From an uncultured Bacteroidales bacterium (GTDB lineage Bacteria; Bacteroidota; Bacteroidia; Bacteroidales; JAUNSR01): a DNA stretch of 64,000 nt. The notes under the pieces are model-generated. The model did no database searches and was not told the origin of the DNA. It worked only from the letters and a program-made list of their open reading frames with translations. The stretch lies in NCBI GenBank assembly GCA_947074145.1, contig CAMTOJ010000009.1, forward strand, positions 1 through 64,000, in the 5' to 3' direction. Of this stretch, positions 49,020-58,827 are shown in pieces; within the stretch, counting starts at the first letter, position 1, and each line of letters starts with the position of its first letter. The translations under genes and the position numbers were made by a program.

Positions 49020-49108
49020 TATAAAAACTCGTTATTAGAATATTTTATCAATGTACGATTATATCAATTTAATTAATCGATTACATTTACATTAATAAAG
49101 AATGTATT

Positions 49109-50023
49109 ATGAAAAAGTATAATATACCATCTTCTATATTGAAAAGCCTATTCGGTTGTTTTCTTTTATTATTTGTATTTTGCTTAAATGTCAAAGCAGA
49201 TGAAACTGTTAAATTTTCACTTCCTGTAATTCCAGATAGTATTACTTCGCTACAAAGCAGAGCAGATTATTTCGTTCTTAGTTATTGGAATGAGTTTTAT
49301 TATGAAGATAATATCGTTGATTCGGAGCAAATCTATGTCGATTTTATAACTATTCTTGAAAAATGTAATGCTGATATCGTCCCAATAGCTTTTGATGCAT
49401 TAGTGAGCAATATTAAGGATGATTTTAATGCTATTGATTTTATTATCGATGTTTCGGAGAAATATCTGCTTGATAAAAGTTCGCCCTATAAAAATCATGA
49501 GAAATTGGCTATTCTTTTCAATATTCTTTTGAAAGAGGAAGCACTTAATAATAATCAGAAAGAGAATGTGTTTGAGATAGTTACCAAAGCTGAGAGAAAC
49601 AAACCGGGAAGTAAGGCTCCTGATTTCTCAATGGTTACATCTAAAGGGGAGAATAAGAGTTTTTATGATATCCGGTCGGAATATACTTTGCTTTTTCTTT
49701 TTGATCCATTGTGTCAATCTTGTCTTGTGATGGGAGAGGAGCTGATATTGTCGCCATGCATTAATAATGCTGTCGAGAGAAAAGGTTTGTCAGTCGTATA
49801 TGTGACACCTTATACCGATCCAGACAATAAACTGGCTGAGAGTTTTCCCGGAATACCTGATAATTGGACACTTAGCTGCAACTCTAATGAACAGATAATT
49901 AGAGAAAAACTTTATTTCTGGGATTATATCCCGAGCATATATCTTCTTGACAAAGATAAGAATGTGATTATGAAGGATGTATTACCGGAGTATATTGAAG
50001 AGTTTTTTGAAATTGCACAATAG
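49109..50023 (+). CDS. Exported thioredoxin-like protein with DUF5106-type N-terminal part
   Basis: 304 residues: signal peptide (about 1-30, ending NVKA), a helical N-terminal domain (about 35-165) like the DUF5106 region of Bacteroidetes thiol proteins, then a thioredoxin fold (GSKAPDFSMVTSKGE) with the redox motif CQSC in FDPLCQSCLVMGEE and a cis-Pro candidate in YIPSIYLLD. It is predicted to be a periplasmic thiol-disulfide oxidoreductase. It converges on lolD with 4 nt between stop codons. Confidence 0.85.
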   Translation: MKKYNIPSSILKSLFGCFLLLFVFCLNVKADETVKFSLPVIPDSITSLQSRADYFVLSYWNEFYYEDNIVDSEQIYVDFITILEKCNADIVPIAFDALVSNIKDDFNAIDFIIDVSEKYLLDKSSPYKNHEKLAILFNILLKEEALNNNQKENVFEIVTKAERNKPGSKAPDFSMVTSKGENKSFYDIRSEYTLLFLFDPLCQSCLVMGEELILSPCINNAVERKGLSVVYVTPYTDPDNKLAESFPGIPDNWTLSCNSNEQIIREKLYFWDYIPSIYLLDKDKNVIMKDVLPEYIEEFFEIAQ

Positions 50024-50027
50024 ATAA

Positions 50028-50678
50028 TCAGATAATTATGCCATCCTTGATATGGATAATTCTATCAGACATCACCGTAAGAGAGTTGTCGTGTGTAACA
50101 ATAACAAATGTTTGATTGAACTCACGACGCAGTTCAAGAAAAAGACGATGAAGTTCCTCTTTGTGCATAGAGTCAAGGCTGCCCGAAGGTTCATCGGCAA
50201 ATATCACTGCGGGTTCATTCATTAAAGCACGAGCTACGGCAACGCGTTGTTTTTCACCTCCGGAAAGTTCTCCCGGTTTATGTGATATTCTCTCACTTAA
50301 ATTAAGATAATCAAGTAGTTCCTTGGCCCTTTTTTTAGCTTCATTACTTTTCCCTCCAGCAATTAGTGATGGGATCATAACATTCTCAAGAGCTGTAAAT
50401 TCAGGAAGAAGTTGGTGAAATTGGAATACAAATCCGATATTTTTATTTCTGAAGGCAGCAAGACGGGAATCGGAAAGTTTGCTCAAATCAGTGTCATTTA
50501 TCAAAACTGAGCCGGTATCAGGTTTATCAAGAGTACCCAATATCTGAAGTAGAGTAGTTTTTCCGGCACCACTTGGTCCGACAATAGATACGATTTCTCC
50601 TTTTTTGATATCAAGATCAATACCTTTTAGAACCTGTAAAGAACCATAGTTCTTTGTTATCCCTTTTGCTTTTATCAT
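50028..50678 (-). CDS. lolD: ABC transporter ATP-binding protein, LolD type
   Basis: 216 residues with Walker [11 protein letters not shown]-loop [16 protein letters not shown], signature [15 protein letters not shown], Walker [13 protein letters not shown] and switch His in VIVTHD. The sequence fits LolD, which powers release of lipoproteins from the inner membrane with LolC/E. No permease gene is adjacent, so a MacB-like partner elsewhere cannot be excluded. It follows tcdA by 20 nt. Confidence 0.88.
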   Translation of the reverse strand: MIKAKGITKNYGSLQVLKGIDLDIKKGEIVSIVGPSGAGKTTLLQILGTLDKPDTGSVLINDTDLSKLSDSRLAAFRNKNIGFVFQFHQLLPEFTALENVMIPSLIAGGKSNEAKKRAKELLDYLNLSERISHKPGELSGGEKQRVAVARALMNEPAVIFADEPSGSLDSMHKEELHRLFLELRREFNQTFVIVTHDNSLTVMSDRIIHIKDGIII

Positions 50679-50698
50679 TTGTATATTGTATTACACTC

Positions 50699-51418
50699 TT
50701 ATTTTCCGGTTAATTTTCTTATTACATATGATGCAAGATAGCATCCGAAAAGTGGTGGCAAGTATGATATAGTACCAACCGTAGACTTCTTGTTTCTTTC
50801 ATTGGTTGATTCGAATACAGCATCTTTATCAGGAATTTCCGATGTAAAGACTACGGGCAGACCCTTCTTAATGCCCATTTTTGCAAGTCTTTTTCTTACA
50901 GATCTGGCAAGTGTACATTCATATGTCTTTGAGATATCGGCATATTGAATTTTGGTAGGATCGATTCTGGCTCCCGCGCCCATAGAAGAGATTATCTTTT
51001 TCTTTCTTTTAAGAGCTCCTGCTATCAGATTTACCTTCGGAGATAGTGTATCTATGGCATCTATGATAAAATCATATTCTGCCGCATCAAGAAGTTGATC
51101 AATTAAATCGTCAAGTAGATATTTATATTCTGAATTTAATTGCAAATCAGGGTTAATATCAAGGAGTCTTTGGGAAAGGATATCAATTTTTGGCTTTCCG
51201 ATTGTGCTGTGAAGAGCAACTAATTGACGATTCAAATTTGAGAGGTTGACAACATCTCCGTCTACTATTGTCATTTTTCCAACTCCTGCTCGGCAAAGCA
51301 TCTCTGCTGCATAAGCTCCTACGCCTCCGATACCGACAACAAGTACATGCGAATTTTTTAATATTTCAAGTTTTTCTTCTCCCAATAACAATTGAGTTCT
51401 TTCCAACCAATCTGCCAT
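50699..51418 (-). CDS. tcdA: tRNA threonylcarbamoyladenosine dehydratase
   Basis: 239 residues of the E1-like ThiF/MoeB superfamily: nucleotide-binding VVGIGGVGAYAAEMLCRAGVG, DGDVVNLSNLNRQ, and IDAIDTLSPKVNL. The C-terminal part (KSTVGTISYLPPLFGCYLASYVI) fits TcdA, which cyclises the t6A base at position 37 of tRNA to ct6A. First gene of a two-gene unit with lolD. Confidence 0.92.
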   Translation of the reverse strand: MADWLERTQLLLGEEKLEILKNSHVLVVGIGGVGAYAAEMLCRAGVGKMTIVDGDVVNLSNLNRQLVALHSTIGKPKIDILSQRLLDINPDLQLNSEYKYLLDDLIDQLLDAAEYDFIIDAIDTLSPKVNLIAGALKRKKKIISSMGAGARIDPTKIQYADISKTYECTLARSVRKRLAKMGIKKGLPVVFTSEIPDKDAVFESTNERNKKSTVGTISYLPPLFGCYLASYVIRKLTGK

Positions 51419-51540
51419 AATATTCCTTTTATCTTTCTTCTATACAAAAATAAGTATCATAATCTTTCATTCCGATTAATTGATTGCAAAAATATCATTA
51501 GTTAACTGAATAAGGTCCATTGATTTAATTAATCTAAATA

Positions 51541-51576
51541 AAAAACACCATAATCCTATTACCGGATGATGGTGTT
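51541..51576 (-). terminator. Terminator downstream of the 51750-52712 lipoprotein
   Basis: An 8-bp stem (51544-51551 with 51569-51576) plus an inner 4-bp helix is followed on the minus strand by a T-run. The 51577-51749 segment between it and the lipoprotein stop has no recognisable feature, and 51419-51540 shows no clear promoter for tcdA. Confidence 0.72.
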
Positions 51577-51749
51577 GTATATATTTTTTAAAGAAGAAAC
51601 ATTAATTATTATGATTGTCAAGCTGAATATCGCCTGAATTACAGCTTCAATATAACTCCCAACAATTGTATATCGATTATAGTATAATCAATGTTTTACA
51701 TCTCTATTGTTCCGGAATAATGGCTTAGTCAATCTTTTTGGATACTTAT

Positions 51750-52712
51750 TTATTTATCCTGCATCTTCTGAATAAATTCATTGCGACCCTCGATAATTGT
51801 TTTAATATCAATCAAAAATTTATATTCAAATGCCAAAACATTATCAAGAAAAATATCATATTTTCTGCGTTGATTAAGAGGAACTTTATATCTCATCTCC
51901 TGAAGATCTTTATAGAATAAATACCATGTATTAATGTTATCAGATATCAATATTCTATGTGATTCATTTGATAAAGAACAAGTAATCTCAGTAGCTAAAT
52001 TGAATAACATATCAAAATCAAGATCTTCAATTTGTCTTGATATATCATTTCCCGAAACTGATATCACTGAAACTAAGTCGGTAATCTGCAATAATGAACG
52101 TTTATAGAGTTGTGCGTAATAAAGACTACATTCATAGTCTCGCAAAGGATGTTTCTTGTCTTCAAAAATGATTTCATTTATTATCTCATCAAAATTGAGA
52201 AATAAATTATCCCATAATGGATAAAAAGCATTTATATCATTTTGAACACCTTTTAATTCTGCTTCTCGGAGTAACAGACGACGATATTTCTTTGTTAAGT
52301 ATTGATAAACAATAAGTTTAAAGTCTGCACAAATGATCATATCTTTCAGATTCATCTCCTTATTATCGACAAGACTGAAATAATAGTTTGCACAAAGAGT
52401 GTCGCGATTATAAATACTCAAGACATTGTTTATATTGTATTGAAGTGGTTCTTCAGAACCATCTACCCAATATCTTTTCAAAATCGTATATACTGCGGAA
52501 TCCGGCCATGCGGAAAGACGACATTTGTAATATTCTACAGTATCAATAACGTCTAATATGGTTTGTCGGGCAATGCTATCTTTTTCAACAAGAGAAGTAA
52601 GATATAAATCCGATTTATGATCATTAAATTCACTATAGCCATTATCCTCCCTTTTCTTCGACATACATCCGAAAAAAAGAAAAATAAATAAGCATAATAG
52701 TAAATTTTTCAT
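51750..52712 (-). CDS. Lipoprotein of unknown function
   Basis: 320 residues: a short hydrophobic signal with lipobox-like FFGC (Cys16), then CMSKKREDNG. The rest is helical, polar and Tyr/Asp-rich, with no motif I recognise. It stands alone between upp and tcdA on the minus strand. Exported to the periplasm or outer membrane; role unknown. Confidence 0.75.
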   Translation of the reverse strand: MKNLLLCLFIFLFFGCMSKKREDNGYSEFNDHKSDLYLTSLVEKDSIARQTILDVIDTVEYYKCRLSAWPDSAVYTILKRYWVDGSEEPLQYNINNVLSIYNRDTLCANYYFSLVDNKEMNLKDMIICADFKLIVYQYLTKKYRRLLLREAELKGVQNDINAFYPLWDNLFLNFDEIINEIIFEDKKHPLRDYECSLYYAQLYKRSLLQITDLVSVISVSGNDISRQIEDLDFDMLFNLATEITCSLSNESHRILISDNINTWYLFYKDLQEMRYKVPLNQRRKYDIFLDNVLAFEYKFLIDIKTIIEGRNEFIQKMQDK

Positions 52713-52831
52713 AAGAATAATATTTTATTTTTTAATGACATAACCATAACGAATCTATAAATATTAACTGTAAACTATTATTTTACATCTTCGTTTATGA
52801 AGGGTATCTTATATCCTTTTTTTCCCCCTTT

Positions 52832-53488
52832 TTATCCCTCTTTTTCTCCGTAGCAAAGATCACCGGCATCGCCAAGACCCGGGACAATATAAGCATGATC
52901 ATTCAATTCTTCATCTATTGCCGCCACCCAGATTGTTGTCTTATCTTTAGGAAATACTTTCGAAATATATTCGATAGCTGCACGACTTGAAATAATAGAT
53001 ACTACATGTATATGAGAAGGTTCTCCTTTAGTCAATAAAGCTTTATAAGATAACTCCATCGAACCTCCTGTTGCAAGCATCGGATCAACAATCAATAGAA
53101 CTTTATCTTGTATGATTGGAGAAGCTATATACTCAACATGTATATCAAAGTTATTCTCATCTATATATTTTCGGTAAGCTGATACAAAAGCGTTTTCTGC
53201 ACGATCGAAATACTCAAGAAAACCCTGATGAAATGCTAATCCAGCTCTTAGAATTGTACTAATAACGATATTACTCTGAGGGAGAGCCGTTTTACTTACC
53301 CCTAATGGGGTTTGTACTTCATGAGGTTTATAATTTAAATCTTTACTTAATTCATAGGCTATGATTTCACCTATTCTTTCTACATTCTTCCTGAATCGAA
53401 GAGAATCTTTTTGAATTTTTACATCTCTCAGTTCCGCAACGAAACTGTTCATAATAGAGTTTTCTTTTGAAAAATCAACTATTTTCAT
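52832..53488 (-). CDS. upp: Uracil phosphoribosyltransferase
   Basis: 218 residues with the PRPP-binding loop VDPMLATGGSM (134-144) and the uracil-binding C-terminus YIVPGLGDAGDLCYG. It salvages uracil to UMP using PRPP. Single gene. Confidence 0.96.
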   Translation of the reverse strand: MKIVDFSKENSIMNSFVAELRDVKIQKDSLRFRKNVERIGEIIAYELSKDLNYKPHEVQTPLGVSKTALPQSNIVISTILRAGLAFHQGFLEYFDRAENAFVSAYRKYIDENNFDIHVEYIASPIIQDKVLLIVDPMLATGGSMELSYKALLTKGEPSHIHVVSIISSRAAIEYISKVFPKDKTTIWVAAIDEELNDHAYIVPGLGDAGDLCYGEKEG

Positions 53489-53589
53489 ACTCTGACAATA
53501 AATTAACGACCTGATGAAAGGAGTTTTAGATACAAGAGAATACTTGCAAAATAAAATTCCACAGCTAAGGTTTTGTAAATTAGAACAAG

Positions 53590-53597
53590 CAAAGTTA
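53590..53597 (-). promoter_or_regulatory. Candidate -7 box for upp
   Basis: The minus strand reads TAACTTTG, matching TAnnTTTG, about 100 nt before the upp start. The -33 is unclear. Confidence 0.35.
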
Positions 53598-53969
53598 CTT
53601 ATTAAAATCTTACGCCTTTTTAAAGTAAATATTTATTAACAATATCTATATAATGATAAGTTATTTTCTGCTTAACATTAATTACTAAAATATAATGTCA
53701 AATTTATATAATTTAAACCACACTAAAAAGAATAGACGATATTATTTATATCAATTTTAAACATTTGAATGGTATTAAATATGTAATTTAATCATTGAAG
53801 AGATATTTAGAACTGAATTAAACCGTCTTCTATACTATTGAAATATGGTTAAAATAGACTTTTATAAATTGATAATTTATTAAACAACACAACAAAAAGC
53901 TTAATTATAAATACTATAAATTGAATGATTTCATTTGAATTAATAGAAAAAATAAGTTTATATATTAAA

Positions 53970-54000
53970 CAAAAGCCGGAAATATAGTTTCCGGCTTTTG
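53970..54000 (-). terminator. Terminator of the PH-domain gene
   Basis: A perfect 13-bp stem (53970-53982 with 53988-54000) and 5-nt loop with a T-rich minus-strand exit, about 110 nt after the stop at 54110. Confidence 0.8.
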
Positions 54001-54109
54001 TGATTATTTCTAATTAAATATTTAATTTTTTTGAATGGTGTATATTGTAAAATATACATTGAGAATATTTATTATTAGAATAAAGGCTTTTAGAACTCAT
54101 ACAAAACTT

Positions 54110-54514
54110 TTATTCTGACACTCTTATATTATGATTGAATTTGCGTAAATCCTTGATGAAATCTTTCTTATTAAGAGGGGATATTGCAACACTTTTCTCA
54201 GGTGTAACAATTAAAATTCGATCTGCCGATAATGCATACGAAATGGCAATACTATTGATAATTTTAATCTCTTTAATCTGTTTAATATCTACTTTCTGTC
54301 GGGGAAAAAGTCCTGATCTTATCATAATCTCTCCATTTGAAGTTATGATATAATCTGTTTTAAGTAGTGATTCTAATAGAAAAACAGAAATTATTAAACA
54401 ACATACCGCAAGACCCACAGCTCTTGTCCAGAAACCATATAATGTCATGATCAAAAAGAACCATAATAACATTTGATATGATCGATCTATTTTAGATTTA
54501 AATGTTCTGTACAT
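54110..54514 (-). CDS. Small membrane protein with bacterial PH-like domain
   Basis: 134 residues: two adjacent hydrophobic helices (about 13-30 and 32-47) followed by a small beta-rich domain (DYIITSNGEIMIRSGLFPRQKVDIKQIKEI...) that matches the bacterial PH (bPH_2/YdbT-like) pattern, including an internal SIAISYALSADRILI strand set. Such proteins are anchored in the inner membrane with the PH domain in the cytoplasm; function unknown. It diverges from nadB. Confidence 0.75.
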   Translation of the reverse strand: MYRTFKSKIDRSYQMLLWFFLIMTLYGFWTRAVGLAVCCLIISVFLLESLLKTDYIITSNGEIMIRSGLFPRQKVDIKQIKEIKIINSIAISYALSADRILIVTPEKSVAISPLNKKDFIKDLRKFNHNIRVSE

Positions 54515-54681
54515 AATGTTTTCCTTCCTATTAATAATTATTTGTGATAAAATAATTATTTATTTCCTTATAATGACTGTAAGATGAACCCTTTTTTGCA
54601 AATTTGCATAAAATATTTATCAAAGATGAATTTAAGGTTATAAGTTTTAATATTTTACTTATTATTCTAAATTACTATTTA

Positions 54682-54696
54682 TCGAATTCTATTCGA
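54682..54696. promoter_or_regulatory. Small dyad just upstream of nadB
   Basis: TCGAAT-TCT-ATTCGA has perfect 6-bp arms around a 3-nt centre and ends 22 nt before the nadB ATG, a position suited to an operator. Nothing else supports it. Confidence 0.3.
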
Positions 54697-54718
54697 ATTA
54701 TTTTATCATAAATAGAAT

Positions 54719-56308
54719 ATGGTACGCAAATTTGACTTTTTGGTTATTGGGTCCGGTATAGCCGGAATGAGTTATGCTTTAAAGGTTGCTGATAAAGGAA
54801 GTGTTGCAATTGTATGTAAAAATGCATTGGAAGAGGCGAATACTTTTTTTGCACAAGGCGGAGTTTCTTCTGTAACAAATCTTGTAGTTGATAGCTTTGA
54901 TAAGCATATTAAAGATACAATGATAGCAGGTGATTATCTTAGTGATTTATCTGCTGTTGAAAAGGTAGTAAGAGAGGCACCCGAGCAAATTAACCAATTG
55001 GTAAATTGGGGTGTAGATTTTGACAAAGATGAAAAGGGTAATTTCGACCTTCATCGTGAGGGTGGTCATTCAGAATTCAGAATTCTTCATCATAAAGATA
55101 ATACAGGAGCCGAAATTCAAGAGAGTCTGATTCGAGCAATAAAGAATCACCCATCTATTACTGTATTTGAAGATTTCTTTGCAATCGAGATATTGACACA
55201 ACATCATCTGGGTGTTAAAATAACTCGTCAGACTCAGCATATTGCTTGTTATGGAGCATATATATTAAATCAAAAAAGTGGAGAAATTGACACTTTCTTA
55301 TCAAAAGTAACTTTAATGGCTTCGGGTGGGATAGGTGCAATCTATACTACAACTACTAACCCGATGGTTGCAACCGGCGACGGTATTGCAATGGTATATC
55401 GCGCTAAAGGAACTGTGAAAGATATGGAATTTATACAGTTTCATCCTACTGCTTTCTATAATCCCGGTGACAGACCTGCATTTCTTATAACTGAGGCAAT
55501 GCGTGGTTATGGAGGTATATTAAGAACTCTTGACGGAAAAGAGTTTATGCATAAATATGATAAGCGTCTTTCTCTTGCTCCTCGTGATATTGTTGCCAGA
55601 GCTATCGATAATGAGATGAAAACTCGTGGTGAAGATCATGTTTTTCTTGATGTTACTCATAAGGATCCGGAAGAAACAAAAAAACACTTCCCCAATATTT
55701 ATGCTAAGTGTATAAGTTTGGGAATAGATATAACAAAAGAGTATATTCCTGTTGCTCCTGCCGCACACTATCTTTGTGGTGGTATTTTAGTTGACCTTGA
55801 TTCTCGTTCATCTATCGACCGACTTTATGCTGTAGGTGAATGTGCTTGTACTGGTCTTCATGGAGGTAACAGACTTGCTTCAAATTCACTTATAGAAGCA
55901 GTAGTTTATGCTGATGCAGCAGCCAAACATTCTTTGAGCATTATAGATAGTCTTGATTATAATGATTTTATCCCTAATTGGAATGATGAAGGGACTTCTT
56001 ATAATGAAGAGATGGTTCTTATAAATCAAAGTATTAAAGAGGTTGGACAAATAATGAGTTCATATGTCGGTATTGTTCGCTCAGACATTCGTCTAAAACG
56101 AGCATGGAATCGCCTGGATATTATTTATGAAGAAACAGAGAGTTTATTTCAAAGATCAAAAGTATCAAGAGAGATTTGCGAACTTCGAAATATGGTGAAT
56201 ACGGGATATCTTATAATGCGTCAGGCTATTGAAAGAAAAGAGAGCCGTGGGTTACATTATTCTATAGATTATCCACCAGTGATAAAAAATGAATTTCAAG
56301 AAGCTTAA
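54719..56308 (+). CDS. nadB: L-aspartate oxidase
   Basis: 529 residues of the fumarate-reductase/succinate-dehydrogenase flavoprotein family. FAD-binding GSGIAGMSYALK is at the N-terminus; substrate motifs include HREGGHSEFRILHH and GLHGGNRLASNSLIEA. It oxidises L-aspartate to iminoaspartate, the first step of de novo NAD synthesis, with NadA condensing the product. The genes nadA and nadC are not in the window. It ends at its own terminator. Confidence 0.96.
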   Translation: MVRKFDFLVIGSGIAGMSYALKVADKGSVAIVCKNALEEANTFFAQGGVSSVTNLVVDSFDKHIKDTMIAGDYLSDLSAVEKVVREAPEQINQLVNWGVDFDKDEKGNFDLHREGGHSEFRILHHKDNTGAEIQESLIRAIKNHPSITVFEDFFAIEILTQHHLGVKITRQTQHIACYGAYILNQKSGEIDTFLSKVTLMASGGIGAIYTTTTNPMVATGDGIAMVYRAKGTVKDMEFIQFHPTAFYNPGDRPAFLITEAMRGYGGILRTLDGKEFMHKYDKRLSLAPRDIVARAIDNEMKTRGEDHVFLDVTHKDPEETKKHFPNIYAKCISLGIDITKEYIPVAPAAHYLCGGILVDLDSRSSIDRLYAVGECACTGLHGGNRLASNSLIEAVVYADAAAKHSLSIIDSLDYNDFIPNWNDEGTSYNEEMVLINQSIKEVGQIMSSYVGIVRSDIRLKRAWNRLDIIYEETESLFQRSKVSREICELRNMVNTGYLIMRQAIERKESRGLHYSIDYPPVIKNEFQEA

Positions 56309-56347
56309 TTAATTTATAACCGAATATTATTAAGTTGAATTAAACTT

Positions 56348-56396
56348 TAAAAAGAAGGTGTGTCAAGAACAATAATTGATACACCTTCTTTTTTAT
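56348..56396 (+). terminator. Terminator of nadB
   Basis: A 12-bp stem (56350-56361 with 56381-56392), extended by a further 3 bp plus a wobble pair inside, is followed by T's. The 56397-56660 segment is AT-rich and shows nothing I can name. Confidence 0.87.
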
Positions 56397-56671
56397 ATAA
56401 TTGAGTCATAATTTTTAATACTTATTCAATATCTACTTTTATTGAATTGAATTTTATCAGAAATATTATTCAATTGATAATTGTATGATTGATTGAAAAT
56501 AATAATGAGGTAGTATAAATAATAAAGAGTGGGACTAAAGAAATAATGCAAACGTTTAGATATCATAATATTGAGATGTACTATTTATTAACTACGAGAT
56601 TGTTTAAAGCAGTAAGAATAGAACAAGAAATAAGGATTAAGTAATAATTTCAGAAAACAGATATATACAAA

Positions 56672-56701
56672 ATAAAAAAGGTTCGCTAAATAGCGAACCT
56701 T
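56672..56701 (-). terminator. Terminator of pckA
   Basis: A 10-bp GC-containing stem (56678-56687 with 56692-56701), 4-nt loop, then a minus-strand T-run; 27 nt after the pckA stop. Confidence 0.9.
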
Positions 56702-56727
56702 CTTTTATATATATTGTAATTATATGA

Positions 56728-58332
56728 TTACAATTTTGGACCTGCAGCAACAAGAGCTTTACCAGCGTCGTTTCCTGTAAACTTAGTGAAGTTTTTGATG
56801 AAACGTCCAGCAAGATCTTTAGCTTTTTCTTCCCATTGAGAAGCATCAGCATAAGTATCGCGAGGGTCAAGGATCTCAGTGTGTACTCCTGGAAGTTCTG
56901 TTGGAACAACGAAGTCAAACATTGGGATAACTTTAGTTGGAGCTTTGTCGATAGCACCAGAAAGGATTCCGTCGATGATACCACGAGTATCTTTGATAGA
57001 AATACGTTTTCCTGTACCATTCCATCCTGTGTTAACAAGATATGCAGTAGATCCGTTAGCATTCATTTTCTTAACTAGTTCTTCAGCATATTTAGTTGGG
57101 TGAAGAGAAAGGAACGCAGCACCGAAACATGCAGAGAAAGTTGGAGTTGGTTCAGTGATACCACGCTCTGTTCCAGCAAGTTTAGCTGTGAAACCAGAAA
57201 GGAAGTAGTACTGAGCCTGCTCAGGAGAAAGGATAGATACTGGAGGAAGTACACCAAATGCATCAGCAGAAAGGAAAATAACTTTCTTAGCAGGACCTGC
57301 TTTAGAAACTGGTTTAACGATGTTTTTGATGTGATAGATTGGGTAAGAAACACGAGTGTTTTCTGTTTTTGATCCATCAGCGAAATCAATTTTACCGTCA
57401 GCAGCTACTGTTACGTTCTCAAGAAGAGCGTCACGTTTGATAGCAGCCCAGATATCTGGTTCGTTTTCTGAACATAGGTTGATAGTTTTAGCGTAGCATC
57501 CACCTTCGTAGTTGAATACACCTTCGTCATCCCAACCGTGCTCATCGTCACCGATTAGCTGACGTTTTGGGTCTGTAGAAAGAGTTGTTTTTCCTGTTCC
57601 AGAAAGACCGAAGAAGATAGCTGTATCACCAGCTTCACCAACGTTAGCAGAACAGTGCATAGAAGCCATTCCACGTAGAGGAAGAAGATAGTTCATGTAA
57701 GAGAACATACCTTTTTTCATTTCACCACCGTACCAAGTGTTAAGGATGATCTGAACTTTTTCAGTTAGGTTGAAAACAACTGCAGTTTCAGAGTTCAATC
57801 CTAGTTCTTTGTAGTTAGCAGGAGCTTTAGCTCTAGATGCATTCATTACAACGAAATCAGGCTCACCGAAAGAAGCAAGTTCTTCAGCAGTAGGACGGAT
57901 AAACATGTTTGTAACGAAATGTGCCTGCCAAGCCACTTCCATGATGAAACGGATTTTAAGACGAGTATTTTCGTTAGCTCCACAGAAAGCATCAACTACG
58001 AAAAGACGTTTGTTAGAAAGTTCTTTTGTAGCGATATCTTTAAGGATAGACCAAGTTTCTGTAGAAAGAGGTTTGTTATCATTTTTGTATTCTTCTGAAG
58101 TCCACCAGATTGAATCTTTAGTAGTTTCGTCTTTAACGAAGAATTTATCTTTAGGAGAACGACCTGTGTAGATACCTGTCATTACGTTAACAGCACCCAT
58201 TTCAGTTTCTTGTCCTTTTTCAAAACCTTCTAGTTCAGGTTTTGTTTCTTCAGCGAATAATACGTCATAAGAAGGGTTGTGTAAGATTTCAACCGCTCCA
58301 TTGATACCGTACTTTGATAAATCTAAAGCCAT
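56728..58332 (-). CDS. pckA: Phosphoenolpyruvate carboxykinase (ATP)
   Basis: 534 residues. It has the ATP-type P-loop GLSGTGKTT (242-250), the kinase-2 segment [20 protein letters not shown] near the N-terminus and [12 protein letters not shown] near the C-terminus. It interconverts oxaloacetate and PEP; in Bacteroidales it commonly runs toward oxaloacetate with CO2 fixation, feeding the succinate pathway. Codon use is biased toward a restricted set, consistent with high expression (inference). It is a single gene with a long leader (58333-58520). Confidence 0.97.
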   Translation of the reverse strand: MALDLSKYGINGAVEILHNPSYDVLFAEETKPELEGFEKGQETEMGAVNVMTGIYTGRSPKDKFFVKDETTKDSIWWTSEEYKNDNKPLSTETWSILKDIATKELSNKRLFVVDAFCGANENTRLKIRFIMEVAWQAHFVTNMFIRPTAEELASFGEPDFVVMNASRAKAPANYKELGLNSETAVVFNLTEKVQIILNTWYGGEMKKGMFSYMNYLLPLRGMASMHCSANVGEAGDTAIFFGLSGTGKTTLSTDPKRQLIGDDEHGWDDEGVFNYEGGCYAKTINLCSENEPDIWAAIKRDALLENVTVAADGKIDFADGSKTENTRVSYPIYHIKNIVKPVSKAGPAKKVIFLSADAFGVLPPVSILSPEQAQYYFLSGFTAKLAGTERGITEPTPTFSACFGAAFLSLHPTKYAEELVKKMNANGSTAYLVNTGWNGTGKRISIKDTRGIIDGILSGAIDKAPTKVIPMFDFVVPTELPGVHTEILDPRDTYADASQWEEKAKDLAGRFIKNFTKFTGNDAGKALVAAGPKL

Positions 58333-58379
58333 AGTAATTTAATAATTGAAATTGTTATAAAAATATAATTGAATTCTCA

Positions 58380-58408
58380 TAAAAAGCTTATTTCAAATTT
58401 GCTGAATA
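58380..58408 (-). promoter_or_regulatory. Hairpin in the pckA leader
   Basis: AGCTTATT (58385-58392) pairs with AATAAGCT (58404-58411) around an 11-nt loop, about 55 nt before the pckA ATG. It lies in the predicted 5' untranslated region. Confidence 0.35.
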
Positions 58409-58519
58409 AGCTACTCAAGCAAGTGATGGAGTTTTAACCTTAAATCTAATAATACAACATAATACACACATTGTATTTCTTCATTTTATTTGATAATACA
58501 ATCCCTTTTTGAGTCGATA

Positions 58520-58527
58520 CAAAAATA
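58520..58527 (-). promoter_or_regulatory. Candidate -7 box for pckA
   Basis: The minus strand reads TATTTTTG, matching TAnnTTTG. A loosely matching -33 (TGGTTTAC) begins at about 58550. It predicts a leader of roughly 180 nt. The remainder of 58528-58740 is AT-rich with nothing else seen. Confidence 0.45.
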
Positions 58528-58741
58528 GAATAAATTATTAATGTAAACCATTAATTAAAGAAAAATTTCCACAATTAAAAAGAAGTATATTTTCACATAT
58601 CAAACTACTTAAAAACGAATCAAAAAAGAATGCAATACATTAGATATCAACAATATACACTTCACGACCAAAAGACTCCAAAATAAGTCAAATATCATAG
58701 AGTTAACTTTATTAAGAAATTTTATGATATACAATCAGCAA

Positions 58742-58786
58742 AAATAAAAAAACGCTTAAAGAATCAATATATTCTCTAAGCGTTTT
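58742..58786 (-). terminator. Terminator of the Cys/Lys-rich peptide gene
   Basis: A 10-bp outer stem (58749-58758 with 58777-58786) with a short inner helix, followed on the minus strand by T's. Confidence 0.8.
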
Positions 58787-58827
58787 AAGTTCTTATTTAT
58801 TACTTTAAAAAGAATCAGTACCAAAGA

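Larger units (their letters stand above)
53489..54109. other. 621-nt AT-rich intergenic stretch
   Basis: Between upp and the PH-domain gene. It holds the upp promoter candidate (53590-53597) and the terminator at 53970-54000. The part between, 53600-53965, is very AT-rich without an open frame of note, repeat or RNA fold that I can recognise. Confidence 0.6.

Noticed and set aside
48986-49051. Longer N-terminus for cysteinyl-tRNA synthetase
   Set aside because: The extra 22 residues are not part of the family and contain a full-match -7 promoter box; the conserved protein starts at 48985.
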